Positions 46,640-58,529 of a stretch of 64,000 bases of DNA are shown one piece after another (position 1 is the stretch's first letter; each line of letters begins with the position of its first letter). The DNA is from Porpolomopsis calyptriformis. Taxonomy: Eukaryota; Basidiomycota; Agaricomycetes; Agaricales; Hygrophoraceae. A program made the translations under genes and the position numbers. Location of the stretch: NCBI GenBank assembly GCA_951640195.1, contig OX621175.1, positions 124,001 through 188,000 on the forward strand. The letters run 5' to 3'. Below the pieces are notes generated by a model. It was given only the letters and a program-made list of their open reading frames with translations, was not told where the DNA came from and made no database searches.

Positions 46640-48355
46640 TAGGGCTTCCATGTAAAGTGCGGCCGCCTCGTCGTACTATCCTTGCATCACATACAAGATT
46701 GTTCATTAACGTCAGGATGTCTGGGTGATTGGCCCCGGGAAGTTTCTCCAAGCAGGCCAATGCCTGGTTTTTGCAATACCTCCGCCTCGACGCAACCCTC
46801 CTTGCGACTCATACACTGGTGCAAGATTGCCTATCCCCGTCAAGGTGGTTGGGTGATCGACACCGAGAAGTTCCTCCGCGCGGGACAGCACCTGCTTGTA
46901 GAGCCCCTCAGCCTCATTGTACCGTCCTTGCGCATCATACACCAATGCAAGGTTGGTCATCGACGTCGGATGGTCGGTCCCGAAAAGTTTCTCCGTGGTG
47001 GCTAGTTCCTTCCCATGCAATTCTTCCGCCTCAACATTCCATCCTTGGCATATAGGTGATCAGCCCCGAGAAATTTCTCCGCGCGAGCCAACGCCTGCTT
47101 GTGCAGCGCCTCCACTTCATTGTACCGTCCTTGTAATTGATACACCAACCTCAGATCATTCATGAACGCGAGCCTGGTTGGATGACCCCTAGATGCTCCC
47201 CCTTGAGTTCAAGTATTCATCATATCATCCACGGCACCGTAGGTACACTGCGATGGCTGCTTTGGCCTTCGTTAGCTCGATGCTCACGCCGTAGGTGTCA
47301 TCCCATACGCTTCGTTCAAGGATCGTAAGTGTGGGATGAACCTCTCGCATTCGGCCCACCACCGTGGCGATTGACAGTCCTCGGCGTGCTGGAATGCGCC
47401 GTGGACAAGCGGCACGGAGAACTGGAGCCATTCTCGGCAAGTTAGCTGTCCTTGCAGATTCTCGCACCATGAATCGGATCAAATCATGCATCCACAACGA
47501 GAGTCTCTGGTATTCGGGTCGACATTTGGCCAAATATAAGTTGTTGGGTGTGGTTTCCTGAAATTGAACGAGTGAGAAGACGAGAGAAATCAATGACCGT
47601 CATTCTGAAGATATGCAAGGTATGTCATCAGCTTGAGTTTCTGTAGGGCGACCCTTGTGTGTTCGACGACTCGATTCCTTGAGCTTTTGTAATGAACTAA
47701 GCTTGGGTGATGAGCCGATAGAGAGGATGGTGAGAGGGCAGGAGCAACTGGTAACACGTCAGCTAGCGGTGGAGGTATCCCCTCCGACCCCGACGACTCC
47801 TTTCACAGGTATAGATTCCGGGTCGAGGAATGAGAGAATTTTCAGGAGATTCCGGGCGTCATGATTCTTGCTTCAGTTGGTTAAATGGGTCGGTAATACT
47901 GATCAGGGATTTAAATCATTCTCCCCTCGAATTAACTGCCAACTAGGTAACCATTGATATTCGAAGCAGCAGAGGGAAGAGCTTACTTCTATTTTTGTTC
48001 GCTCTTGTAGCATATCACCCAGAGCATGCTGCGTGAATGACAGCTAGCGACAGACGACCAACACATTTCACCAATTCTTCAGCTTGACTCAGCCAGGGTG
48101 GCGTTACAATTTCTGAATCGATACCTCAGATAATAAGACTTTTCGTCTCTCTCTCACATCCAACGCCTAAATGACGAGTATGGGATGTTGTCCTCCGGCT
48201 GCGTTCGTTAAGGCTTCGGAAATTTCGGCCGTCCACGTCGTGAACAGAATCTTTCCTCGGGTAGAGGTAGATGCAAACGAAGAAAGTCGACTGTGTCGCT
48301 GTGAGCATTGTCGATGACTAGAAACCAATTAACGTCGTCGTCCCCATGAGAGCCT
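46640..48355 (-). pseudogene. Decayed NB-ARC-TPR gene
   Basis: Pieces in several frames follow the order of the NB-ARC-TPR gene at 28.9 kb. They are NWFLVIDNAHSDTVDFLRLH (Walker B region, near 48350-48270), FLDPESIPVKGVVGVGG (near 47820), HTRVALQKLKLMTYLAYL (near 47640), LSLWMHDLIRFMVRESA (near 47500) and two TPR-like blocks with NEAEGLYKQVLSRAEELLGVD and HPTSMTNLALVYDAQGRY (46800-47000). Stops and frame changes separate them. The P-loop and first exon were not found. The copy is non-functional. Confidence 0.7.
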
Positions 48356-48359
48356 TTCG

Positions 48360-49066
48360 ACCAAAACTCTTGCTGAAATCAGTTTCGCATTTAAGAAATC
48401 TAGTTCTCTCCCTCTTCCAGTGAGAGGAGATCCATGGGAGCGTTGTTAATGACTCTGGCTGACGGTTAACATTCTCTGGGTCTAGAGTGAACGAGCAAGT
48501 CAGACACTCGACAATGATTACGCGAAGCAGATGAGGTGAATGTACAACTTCCATGGAAGATTTATTTTTCGGAAGTACATACCCATCAAATCTGGTTCAC
48601 ATTGATATTGACTTGTCCTGACGAGATCTTGCCCGAAGAAATCGAGTGTGCTAGATCTGGCCTGACGAACTGCTTAGGTATAAGAGTGAATTCGCGTCGA
48701 GAGAGTCCACACGCACGTTGTTCGTCAGAACGTATTCAACCAGTTGGCTGTTTCCGCGCACGACACTGCCGTTGTCAACGGAGTACCCTGGCGATCATGT
48801 GGCGTAGTGTTGATGTATTGGGAAGACAACGGATACGATCACGTCTGAACTGCGCAGCATCGATGACTGCTATCTCGAGCTGTATTGAAGGGACGATGAC
48901 CCCGCAAAAGCTACCTCGATAATGCATCGAGTTATAAATATCTCGGTGTCCCGGCTATGGCCGACGATCGGTGCCTTCTTAATTCAGTAACAAATCGGGC
49001 CATTTTGGTGTGTTCCTTTCAAAGGCGTTCGCCCTCGTCTGTCTCACAGCACTCCTTTGCAAAAAC
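48360..49066. other. Gene-poor stretch left of the GPI-protein gene
   Basis: No gene supported. The left part may be the lost 5' end of the NB-ARC pseudogene. The right part is the promoter of the gene that starts at 49067. Confidence 0.35.
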
Positions 49067-49802
49067 ATGGTCATCCTCCAACAACTCGCAGCTCTCATCG
49101 GCTTTGCTACTTTTTTCACTCCTATCGTAGCTCAGCTATCCGTCATCTCCCCCGGTGGTCCCAACCTTTGGTGGGGTTAGTGATTTTCTCTCATGACAGT
49201 TCTCCCTATTCTGGACTGATTTTTTTTTTGTATCTCAGTTGCCAAGTCTCAGAATGTTCTCATTTGGTCTTGCAAGTCTTCAACTTATGACAACTTTACC
49301 ATCCTGTACGTTTCCTCACCTCCAGGACGAAACGTGTTCATGCTGACAGTCTAATCAGCATTGCCAATCCAAGCCCGACTATCCTCCCCGCCCCACTTGC
49401 GATTATCGGTATTGAATACAACTATATTTGCTCCCAGGAGATCACGCAAGACATGGCTAACCAACCCCCTGCCACCGGGTATACCATCCAGTTTGCGAAT
49501 CCCCTCAATTCAACCGACGTAAGTTCATTCCCTTTTACTTCCGTCTTCCTCGCACTCACTTACATCCCTATCAGATCTATGCCGAGTCCCAGCCTTTTGA
49601 GATTAAACCCCTCGGAGCTACCTATCCTCCGGCTTCTGCCACCCCGACGGAAGGCGTGACATCTGGCACATCCTCAGGTACAGCTGGAGGCCCAAGTTCC
49701 ACCTCGAAATCAAGCGCGTCTGGTATGAAAAACTCGATCGTTTACGGAGCTTCCGCCGCCGCCGCTGCTGCTGCTGCTGTGTTTGGGCTGATAACTGCTT
49801 GA
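49067..49802 (+). CDS. Kre9/KNH-type secreted GPI-anchored protein
   Basis: Four exons encode about 185 residues. A signal peptide (MVILQQLAALIGFATFF, cut near IVAQ) precedes a domain beginning LSVISPGGPNLWW and ending YAESQPFEIKPLG, typical of the Ser/Thr-rich Kre9/KNH family. A Ser/Thr/Gly-rich linker and a C-terminal hydrophobic tail (AAAAAAVFGLITA) predict a GPI anchor at a Ser/Gly/Ala triplet near SASG. The protein should sit on the outer membrane or in the wall, where relatives act in beta-1,6-glucan assembly. Introns start at 49176 (G|GTTAGT) and after ILGT-type codons with correct phases. Confidence 0.8.
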
Positions 49803-50631
49803 ATGGGAATATGAATTCTATGTGGGTGTGCTCTTGTTCCTGTGGATTCAAAATGGCCTTGAGTATTTTTTTTTCCCCTACTCTTTGCCCTTGGGCTAAG
49901 TTCTACATGACTTTCTTACATTCTTGATGGACATTCTTTTTTTCACTCTTTGGGTGATATACAATCCTTCCATACCTCCGATCTTTACTTCATTACTGGA
50001 TCTTGATAATCAGGCATGGGCCTTGCGCTCGACCAATGGGTTAAATTCGAAAAAAAAAAAGATCGAGGAAGACTCGGAGCTACAGCGGCTCTCAGCTTAA
50101 TTACCACTTCAGGTTTCAGATTGACGTGTTCAGGCTAATCTGCTGGTCAGTCTTAAGTACCGCCTTTAGCCCCATGATTAGGCATCGTGAACCGCCCGAT
50201 CGGCCAGGGTGTGCACTGCTACCAGCCTATTCCATAAGTTGCTCTCCCTCGTTCATCTCGACATGCATAGCCAAATGTGAATCAGAATCAGCGGACTGGA
50301 TAAACCTCACCGATGTATCAAGGGCCGTTGCAATGATCATGATTTTCACCTGTGTCGTTATGATCACGTGTGAAGGATTCTGGTTGCGATCACGCGTCGA
50401 TCGCCATATGGTCTCCAGAGTACACAGGTTCACACCCGGTGGGTAGGACACCTATAAATATACCGTATCATTGATATTTCTCAAATGTTCGCAGCTGTCG
50501 CCCTTCCTTTCCAATCTGCCCTTCCTTCGCTTTCTCGGTCTAACAGTCAGTTTCATCTTCGCGCTCTGCCTTGTCATGCTCTTGGATAGAATTCGACATT
50601 GCATTTAATTTTCCTCGATTCATGTTGCGAT
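49803..50631. other. Intergenic stretch; nothing recognised
   Basis: The left part is the 3' region of the GPI-protein gene (T-rich). The right part holds a pyrimidine-rich leader before the ATG at 50632. No ORF or RNA is supported. Confidence 0.4.
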
Positions 50632-52322
50632 ATGCTCCCCATTGATTATCAACTTCAGCTGTACGTTCTCAATTTTCGTTAGCACACCCTACGCTCGCGC
50701 TCATTTCATCTGGCAGAAATGTAATCTATTATGTCAATGTCGCCTCTCTCGGTGCATTCATTCTATCAACTCCAGAGTTTCTTGCTTACTTCCACTCCAC
50801 AGTTATTCTTTACTACGACTACTTTTTGACATTTTCCATGGAAGTCGAGCGGTTCTGGACACTGCCAACTCTCACCTGGACGTCCTTTCTCTTCTACCTC
50901 AATCGATATGTCTCTCTGTTCGGACATATCCCTGTTGCACTTCAGATTTTCTGGACAACCTCAAATATGTCGCTCAAGACCCACGTGAGTGCCGCCTCAT
51001 CGTTATTGTCGTCGTGACTGGAACTCAACCTCCCGTAGATGTCCGTTGTTTTCAGTTTATTTCACGTGCTCTTCTTTGTCCCTGATAACACTCCAGTTGT
51101 CATCCTATTCAAGTGTACCACCAAGTTTTGATCGTATTCTTACAATCAGTCATCGGAGGTGATTTTTAAGTTTTTGATAGTCCATCGTTTCCACCAACTC
51201 CTTTCTGTGTAGCTCTCTTGATTCTGCGTACCTATGCCCTTTATAATCGGAACCGCTACGTACTCCTCATACTCCTTGTAACCGCGACATCAACGATTGT
51301 GGTTGGTTTCGTGAGTAGATCCACTTGCTAGTATCCGAGACGCTAAGCAATACCTAGTGGGCCATCCACGCAGGAGCGAGTACTATCACGACATCCTTGG
51401 TTACGACCAATGAGGGGTGTATCTCAGAATTCACGTATAGCTCGTAAGCCGAACCCATTAATGTCATTTTGTGTCCTCGCTGAGTTTACGCCGTAGAAGT
51501 TTACGTGGGTGCCAATCTTGACACGAATAAGGCTACCAGCCCTGTATATACTGACTTCCTTGGTGCTACGTCTAGATTTCGGAATAGCATGGAGTGGCAT
51601 GCTGCTATTTGATGCGATAATATTCCTTCTGACGATGTATAAGTCGCTTTCCACCAAGTACAACGGCAAATACGCCCACCATCGACCTCTTTTCGCTATC
51701 CTTTTACGTGATGGTGAGCAGTCTCTGCTTTCTCATCTATACTCCTCACTGACCTTGCGGGATACACGAACCATTCATAGGATTTCTCTATTTCTCGTGA
51801 GCCTCTCTCTGAGGAAACGCTAATGACAGAATGTCTGACCTTCTCGTGTAGTGTTATGCTGCTCGCCAACTTGTGCAATATCCTCATGTTCTTTGTGGTG
51901 GTGGGTGTTACTTGTCATCCAACTCCTGTTCATTTCTCTCACTCCGCGCGCCCCCCTTTATGCGTCACAGGTATCTCCGGTGAGTCCGCCACGCCAATGC
52001 GACCAAGGTCCTAAAAAACCTAACGCCCCGTCTTGAAAAAGCCTTTACTTAGAGGCATGCCTTCAACCTTCACGAACGCGTATGTAGTCACCGTCCCACC
52101 CCCCACAACCGGCCCGACCTCTCATGCCTTCATTACAGCATATCGGCAACCATGATCTCTCGTCTCGTTCTCCGACTACGTGATCCGAGCCTTTCATCGG
52201 GCGGAGCACGGACTCAGCGACCGCAGACTACTGACACGGACTCGAACTATCAATCTCCCTCCACCGTTTTTCTGCCTGAGACTACGGTGTACTTGAGCGA
52301 TCGTGGATCAGCCGAATGGTAG
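50632..52322 (+). CDS. Seven-helix membrane protein of the DUF6533 type
   Basis: The gene has about eight exons; several boundaries are uncertain. The start is MLPIDYQLQL. A conserved block, VILYYDYFLTFSMEVERFW (across an intron), is the DUF6533 signature, followed by FLFYLNRYVSLFGHIP. Later helices are LLILRTYALYNRNRYVLLIL, WAIHAGASTITT, FGIAWSGMLLFDAIIFLLT and VMLLANLCNILMFF. The end has ISATMISRLVLRLRDPSLSS and a polar tail. The family is widespread in agaricomycetes, membrane-bound and without known function. I saw no clear lesion, but the middle (50990-51200) is hard to splice with confidence. Confidence 0.7.
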
Positions 52323-52637
52323 GGCCTTGGGAGGCCATCACGTGTTGACATGTTGCCGTGGGATACGAGTGAAAATGAGGAGCGGTTGGAGGTGGCTACT
52401 TTTTTTTCTGACGCTAATTTTGTGGATCATGTACATGGGGCTCCAGACGGCTGGGTTTACTTTGGATCATCTAGACTTCAGGCAAGTCTTGTATGGGTGT
52501 GTATCGAACACTTTGGATAGCAAACTCCGAGGTAGAGGGAGTAACAACATTGTTTTTTTATTATTATGCTAGAAGATACATATATGACAATGCGAGTGGT
52601 GAATCTCAATATTATACAAGTGGATGATCGAGAAGCA
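52323..52637. other. Intergenic stretch between convergent genes
   Basis: Two 3' regions face each other. A T-rich stretch lies at 52549-52562. No gene. Confidence 0.4.
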
Positions 52638-53599
52638 TTACCCGATCATATTCACGTCGTCCAATAGTGGTATTTTCACCTCCTGATTCGATGGTTGATG
52701 GTCTCCCGACGGACCTTCGTCTTCGTCTTCCCAACCGAATAATTCATCTGCCAAATCGTCGAGATCCCCAAAATCTGCAAGGGCAGCGCACTCCTCCGCA
52801 TACGCTGCTAGTTCTTCATTGTCAAGATCATCAGGTGAATCCTCTGGTGGACATGCCAGGGAGGTCCCGGTTTCTGTCTCGGACAAAAATAAGCAAGCAC
52901 ACGGACTACGGATGGAGGAAACGCCGCACGTCTCAGCTCATTTTCCCACGAAGCGACGTCTTCAAGGTCAGGGTCGAATGAGGAGCCTACTTCACGGGCG
53001 TATGACAAACGGTACGCGTGCCGTTTTCTATGCGCGGCGTTCTCTATCACGCGCTGTAACAACTGAAGCCCCAACCGTTACGGAGAAATGAACGATAAAA
53101 AGAGGGAATGGCAACGGGCATAGAGAGAGAGACGGACCTCATCTTGCATCACCGACTCATCGTCCTCACCGTCATCTTCACAATCCATAGCATCGGATAT
53201 ACCGTCACTGCTCCCCTCACTCGCGTTCCCGCCCCAGCGACGCCGGAGCACCTCGCGGTCTTTCTTCCTTTGAGCGGCGCGCTCGACACATCGCGCCTGG
53301 AATCTCTCCCGCAAAAACGCCTGCTGTGGTGCCTCTGCCGCAGACGCGCTCCGCCTCGTGATGATCAGCCCGCGTCGTAGTCCGAGTAGTCCTGGAGGTG
53401 TGGCGCATTCGGAGGTGGTGGACGTGCAGGACCGTCGCGGGGGGGGGTGGGTGGTACGGGATTTGTAATATTGGGAGCGTCGGCGGGCTTGTGCGTCGGC
53501 GAGGGGGGAGGAGAATGGCGGTAGGTATGATAGCTCAGGGGAGGACGTGTGGGAGCCTGGGCTTGAGGATGGCATTGGAATGGCGGAGCTTAGTGTCAC
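52638..53599 (-). CDS. Hypothetical acidic protein
   Basis: Three exons (53599-53138, 53062-52930, 52873-52638) give 276 residues with consistent phases and introns of 75 and 56 bp. The N-terminus is Ser/Pro-rich. A helical middle reads LLQRVIENAAHRKRHAYRLS then YAREVGSSFDPDLEDV. The end is very acidic (NEELAAYAEECAALADFGD, LADELFGWEDEDE). I recall similar agaricomycete proteins but no named family or function. The acidic tail suggests a nuclear, protein-binding role, which is a guess. Confidence 0.6.
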
Positions 53600-54044
53600 G
53601 CGTCACACCCGTTATGGACGCGTTGAAGTTGCTCCACATACTGTATTACGGTCTGGACACACCCAAAGTCGTGCATTATCGGATTGATATTGGAAGAGAC
53701 CTGGGCGATGGCCAGGAGGATGAACCCATGGCCTCTAAGGCATCGTGCGTAGCTCTGGAAACACTTGTGAACCTCTCCATACCTCATTCAGGTAATCTCA
53801 CATTTCATGGAGTTAGCTCCCATTAACTGGTGTATTGAGATCTAGGCGACGCTTATTTTCTCAACTCTGGTTGACTGGCACAACCCCGCTGAAGTCTGGC
53901 TTGCCCCTTGTGTATGTCGGAAATTGCCGTCAAGCTGTTCCCTCCATCAACCTTCTCGATTATCCGCCAATTCTTTATTCCACGACCGCAACCTGTCTAC
54001 CTTGGATCATAAAGGCGATTGTCTTGATTCATTCACAAAGTAAC
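53600..54044. promoter_or_regulatory. Upstream region of the NACHT-ankyrin gene
   Basis: No gene seen. The part 53915-54044 (GGAAATTGCCGTCAAGCTG, then GGCGATTGTCTTGATTCATTC) is repeated with changes at about 58530-58665, upstream of the decayed copy. Confidence 0.5.
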
Positions 54045-57000
54045 ATGAGCACGTCCATCACCGCCTCGACGTTTAACGCCAACTCGGTTGGCAGGGATCA
54101 GATTAACTACCACTTCTCCTCTGATTCTGATCGATGTGAGTTTCTCATCAAACCTGCTCTAAGAAAGGTCCTGATGCTTCCGATGATGAATCAAGACCGA
54201 GAGTATCGGGATATCACAGAGTGGCTGTCTAAGCTCAACTTCAAGGCGTCGCAGAGTGATTTTCTTCAGAGGCACGAAAAGGGTACCGGAACTTGGCTTC
54301 TCGAATCCGAAACATTTCAAACCTGGAAGAGTGGGATATCAAGGACATTGTGTTGTCCTGGAAATCGTAAGAATTATCTGCATCGGTGATATCGATCTCA
54401 TTAGTTGAACAGCTGGTGCTGGAAAGACGATCCTTGCGTAATATTAGTGTCTGAATCGTTCGTTGATCAAGACTGATTCCAGTCATTTTTTCAGATCCAT
54501 CGTTATAAACCATCTTCAGGGCTTCTTCACGGACGACAACGTCAAAGTCGCTTGCATCTATTGCAATTATAAGGAACACACACTGCAAACTGCCGCGAAC
54601 CTTATCGCAAGTCTGCTCAAACAATTTATACAAGATAGTCGAGCGATATCTGACCACGTCAAGGCATTCTATGATCGTCATCAAAAGAATAACACCTTCC
54701 CCACGCTAGACGAGTTTACGACCGCACTGGAGACAGAAATCAAGGCGTACCCCAAAGTATTCATTGTTGTCGACGGCTTGGACGAATGCTCCGAAAGTGA
54801 TGGCACCCGGTTGAAATTACTGCGGGCCCTTCGATCTTTGACTGGACCTGTGAACATTATGGTGACCTCACGAGACCTACCTTCAATTGAGCAACATTTC
54901 CGGGAAGCATTGCGTATCGATATTCGCGCGACCGACGGGGACGTGACAAAGTTCATTGAAAGCCAGCTTGTCGACTATCCTCATCTAATGAAACTGCGAG
55001 AGATTATCATAACGAAGATTGTTGAAAATGTCAAAGGCATGTAAGTATCTCCAATGTGACCCGAATTCACCTGGCGTTTTATTTCTCACCTGCCGACAAG
55101 GTTTCTACTGGCACGCCTGCACATGAACATGTTGGCTCAACAGAAGATGGCCAAAGGAGTCAAGAAGGCTCTTGATCAATTACCAAATGACATAAATGCC
55201 ATTTACGATCAAGCTATGGATCGAATCGAACGGCAAAGTAAGGACGACAAAGAGCTAGGCGAACGAGTTCTTTCATGGATCACTTATGCGCGTCGACCAC
55301 TCACTGTCAAAGAGCTGCAACATGCTTTTGCTGTTTTACCCGATATGACGGAACTAGACCCTGACGATCTCATTTTCGATTCGCAACTGACTTCCGTCTG
55401 CGCTGGATTAGTTGTGATTGATGGTCAAGGTGTTATTCGTCTTGCTCGTGAGTGGAATGTATAGTGGTTGAATAACGCACTCAGCACACAATCTATACAG
55501 ACTATACAACTCAGCAATATTTTGAAAATCAACGTGAATCCCGATTTCCGAATGCTGAGGTTGATATTGTGACCACATGCCTCAGATACCTTTCACTCGA
55601 TGTGTTTGCGCGTGGCTACTGCAAGAGCGATAGCGAGTTCGAATCGCTTTTGAAAGAAAATCCATTCCTTGATTACGCTGCCAGGAACTGGGGTCATCAT
55701 GCATGTCAGCGCCAAGAGTGTGTCAAAGACTTGGTAACGAATTTTCTTCAGGATAATTCAAAAGTTGCATTCCTCAGCCGAGTTATGTTGGTCTCTCAGC
55801 AACGTTTGCTGTGGGTATTTCTACTCGGGCTTTCTGGTGTCCATATGGCTGCTTTCCTCGACTTGCACCACATTGTCTGCTATCAACTGGAAAATGGTGC
55901 AAATCCAAATTCAATGGACAGCAGAGGTCGGACGCCCCTCCATATTGCGGCTATGGAGGGAAGCCAGGATGCAGTGATGCTTCTTGTTGCGCGTGATGAT
56001 GTTGACGCAGATTCGATGGACTTCGCTGGTCAAACACCACTTTCGTATGCGGCTGAGTATGGGCATGAGGGGGTTGTGAAGCTGCTGGTTGCGCGCAACG
56101 ATGTTTACGCAGATTCGAGGAGCTCATATGGTCGAACTCCACTTTCCTATGCAGCTCGGTTCGGGCGCGAGGGTGTCGTGAAGTTGTTGGTCGCACATGA
56201 TGATGTTGACGCAGATTCAAAGGACTCAAGGGGTCAAACACCACTCTTGTGTGCAGCTTGGTTCGGGCGCGAGGATGTCTTGAAGTTGCTGGTCGCACGT
56301 GATGATGTTGACGCGGATTCGAAGGACTCAAATGGTCGAACACCACTTTCGTGTGCGGCTGAGCTCGGGCAGGAGGGTGTCGTGGATTTGCTGGTAGCGC
56401 GTGATGATGTTGACGCAGATTTGAAGGACTCAGATGGTCGAACTCCACTTTCCTATGCAGCTGAATTCGGGCACGAGGGTGTCGTGAAATTGCTGGTCGC
56501 GCGTGATGATGTTGATGCAGATTCGCAGGACACAAATGGTCGAACCCCACTTTCCTATGCAGCTGAGTATGGGCGCGAGGGTGTCACAAAGCTGCTGGTG
56601 GCTCGTGATGATGTTGACACAGATTCGAAGGACTCAAATGGTCAAACTCCACTTTCCTATGCAGCTCAGCGCAGAAAAAAAGATGTCGTGAAGTTGCTAC
56701 TCGCACGCGATGATGTTGACGCAGATTCGAAGGACACAAATGGTCAAACTCCACTTTCCTATGTAGCTCTGCATGGAGAAGTGGTTCTTGTGAAGTTGCT
56801 ACTCGCACGCGATGATGTTGACGCAGATTCGAAGGACACAAATGGTCGAACCCCACTTTCCTATGCAGCTCAGCATGGAGAAGAGGATGTTGCGAAGTTG
56901 CTGATCACGCGTGATGATGTTGAGGCAGATTCGAAGGACACAAACGGTCGAACCCCACTTTCCTATGCAGCTGAGTTCGGGCGCGAGGGTGTCGTGTATT

Positions 57001-57323
57001 TGCTGGTCGCGCGTGATGATGTTGACGCAGATTTGAAGGACTCAGATGGTCGAACACCACTTTCCTATGCAGCTGAGTTCGGACAAGAGGGCGTTGTGAA
57101 TTTGCTGGTCGCGCGTGATGATGTTGACGCAGATTCGCGGGACTCGAATGGTCGAACACCACTTTCGTATGCAGCTGAGAATGGGCATGAGGGTGTCGTG
57201 AAGCTGCTGGGCGCGCGAGATGATGTCGATACGGATTTGAAGGACTCAAATGGTCGAACAGCACTTTCATATGCGACTTCGAATGAACACCAAGGCATCG
57301 TGAAGCTGCTTGTCGCGCGATGA
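54045..57323 (+). CDS. NLR-like STAND protein: N-terminal motif, NACHT, ankyrin repeats (C-terminus shortened)
   Basis: Six exons (54045-54135, 54196-54366, 54413-54437, 54495-55040, 55101-55447, 55501-57323) give 1000 residues. Exon 1 has STFNANSVGRDQINYH and again ends at a phase-1 intron; this intron is also open to read-through. The conserved LNFKASQSDFLQRHEKGTG precedes the P-loop PGAGKTILA, encoded mainly by a 25 bp exon. Walker B is VFIVVDGLDEC, the sensor NIMVTSRD. A winged-helix part (WITYARRPLTVKELQHAFAV) leads to about fourteen 34-residue ankyrin repeats, nearly identical (GRTPLSYAAEFG, VVKLLVARDDVDADS). A one-base loss in CGTGAT-type sequence near 57319 makes TGA 57321-57323. A further repeat follows out of frame and holds its own TAA at 57355. 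Confidence 0.9.
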
Positions 57324-58529
57324 TGTTGACACACATTCGATGGATTTTCATAACTAAACGCCACTCTCGTATGCGGCTGAGGTTGGGCACAAAGGTGGCG
57401 TGAAGCTGCTGGAGACCAACGCCAAGACTTCAACCCCCCAGAAAAGAAATTTCACTGATCAATGAAGGCGAAGAAGGTACCACAGAACAAGGACTTCGCT
57501 GCCATGATTACCAACTCCATTTCCACCAACATCACCATCTCTCATGCCATCAACTATCTCATCCGTCCACCCCATCCAATATCCACTCTCCGTCTCGTTC
57601 TCGAAGCCGACCACCTCTCCTTCTACACCCCAACCTGTCACAACCCGCCTTATGGCCCAGGTTGCTGTGCCCGATCCCTTTCCCCAAGCATACCCTCGCC
57701 GTTCTCTCTGCCTCGCCCGCGTTGCCGCCAATCTCCAATGGTCACTGAAGTCCGCACCTTATGAGCGACTCCCCAATGATCTGGTCTAGTTCTGTCGAAT
57801 CGAACTCTACTTTTGAGGCAAGGGCCACTTTCTTATATTTTTCTTTCTCGTGTGAGGAAAGAGGCGGAGTTACTTGATGGTCCCGAAGTTGACTTCTTTG
57901 TCGACCCTGGTTGGATTTTCCGTCTGTTATGACAAGCAAGTTGAGGCCCGTCTGGTCAGACGCTTGTCCCCCTGGCTAATGTACCCCTCCGCGAATAGTG
58001 GGCCCTCCGTCCGAAGAGGAAGACAGTGGCGCAATTGATCTTAGAACAAGACACGGAGGAAGGGGAAGATCTATTTGCCATGCTGGCAGACCAAATTGTG
58101 GTCTCCTCGGCGTCTTCCCTTAGCCGATTCGTTGCAGAGATTTGCTCCGACATTCCTGGTCGCAGCTTGAGCACTTTCGCTCTTCTCTGATATCTCTACT
58201 TCCTCTTCCAACGCAAGCTTCCGCAGTTCTTGGGAAATCATCCGAGACCGCCATCCATTCTACAGGAAGGATTTCTATATTTCCATGAACGATGAGAATG
58301 TTGCCTAATATACCACCCGTGTCAGTCGATGTGATAATAGCACGAAACTCGCGGATCGGAATTAGTAATGTATGGACGGCGTTCAAGTTGGAGTGATATC
58401 TGTTTGGACTTTCCACTGCCAAAATTGGGGTTTTTAGTCCTATATCTCTAGCCTAAAGATAACATTACCGGGATGTCCGACTAGGTGTAAAGCATATAAA
58501 TACGAGTGTCCTTATAGGTGAAATAGCTT
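57324..58529. other. 3' flank of the NACHT-ankyrin gene
   Basis: Bases 57324-57460 are the lost end of the ankyrin array. Bases about 57470-58140 include segments that recur, altered, at 59040-59345: GAAGTTGACTTCTTTGTCGA, and a stretch with TTGATCTTAGAACAAGACAC and TGCTGGCAGAC. No gene is supported; the ORFs here have no recognisable content. Confidence 0.5.

Noticed and set aside
53398..53826. A plus-strand ORF of 142 codons
   Set aside because: Its first half is antisense to the spliced gene at 52638-53599 and it has no recognisable domain.
55951..57433. Minus-strand repetitive ORFs rich in His and Pro opposite the ankyrin array
   Set aside because: They mirror the 102 bp ankyrin period and are not a separate gene.
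57462..57789. Plus-strand ORFs after the NACHT-ankyrin gene
   Set aside because: No recognisable content; the stretch recurs in broken form near 59 kb as a duplicated flank.
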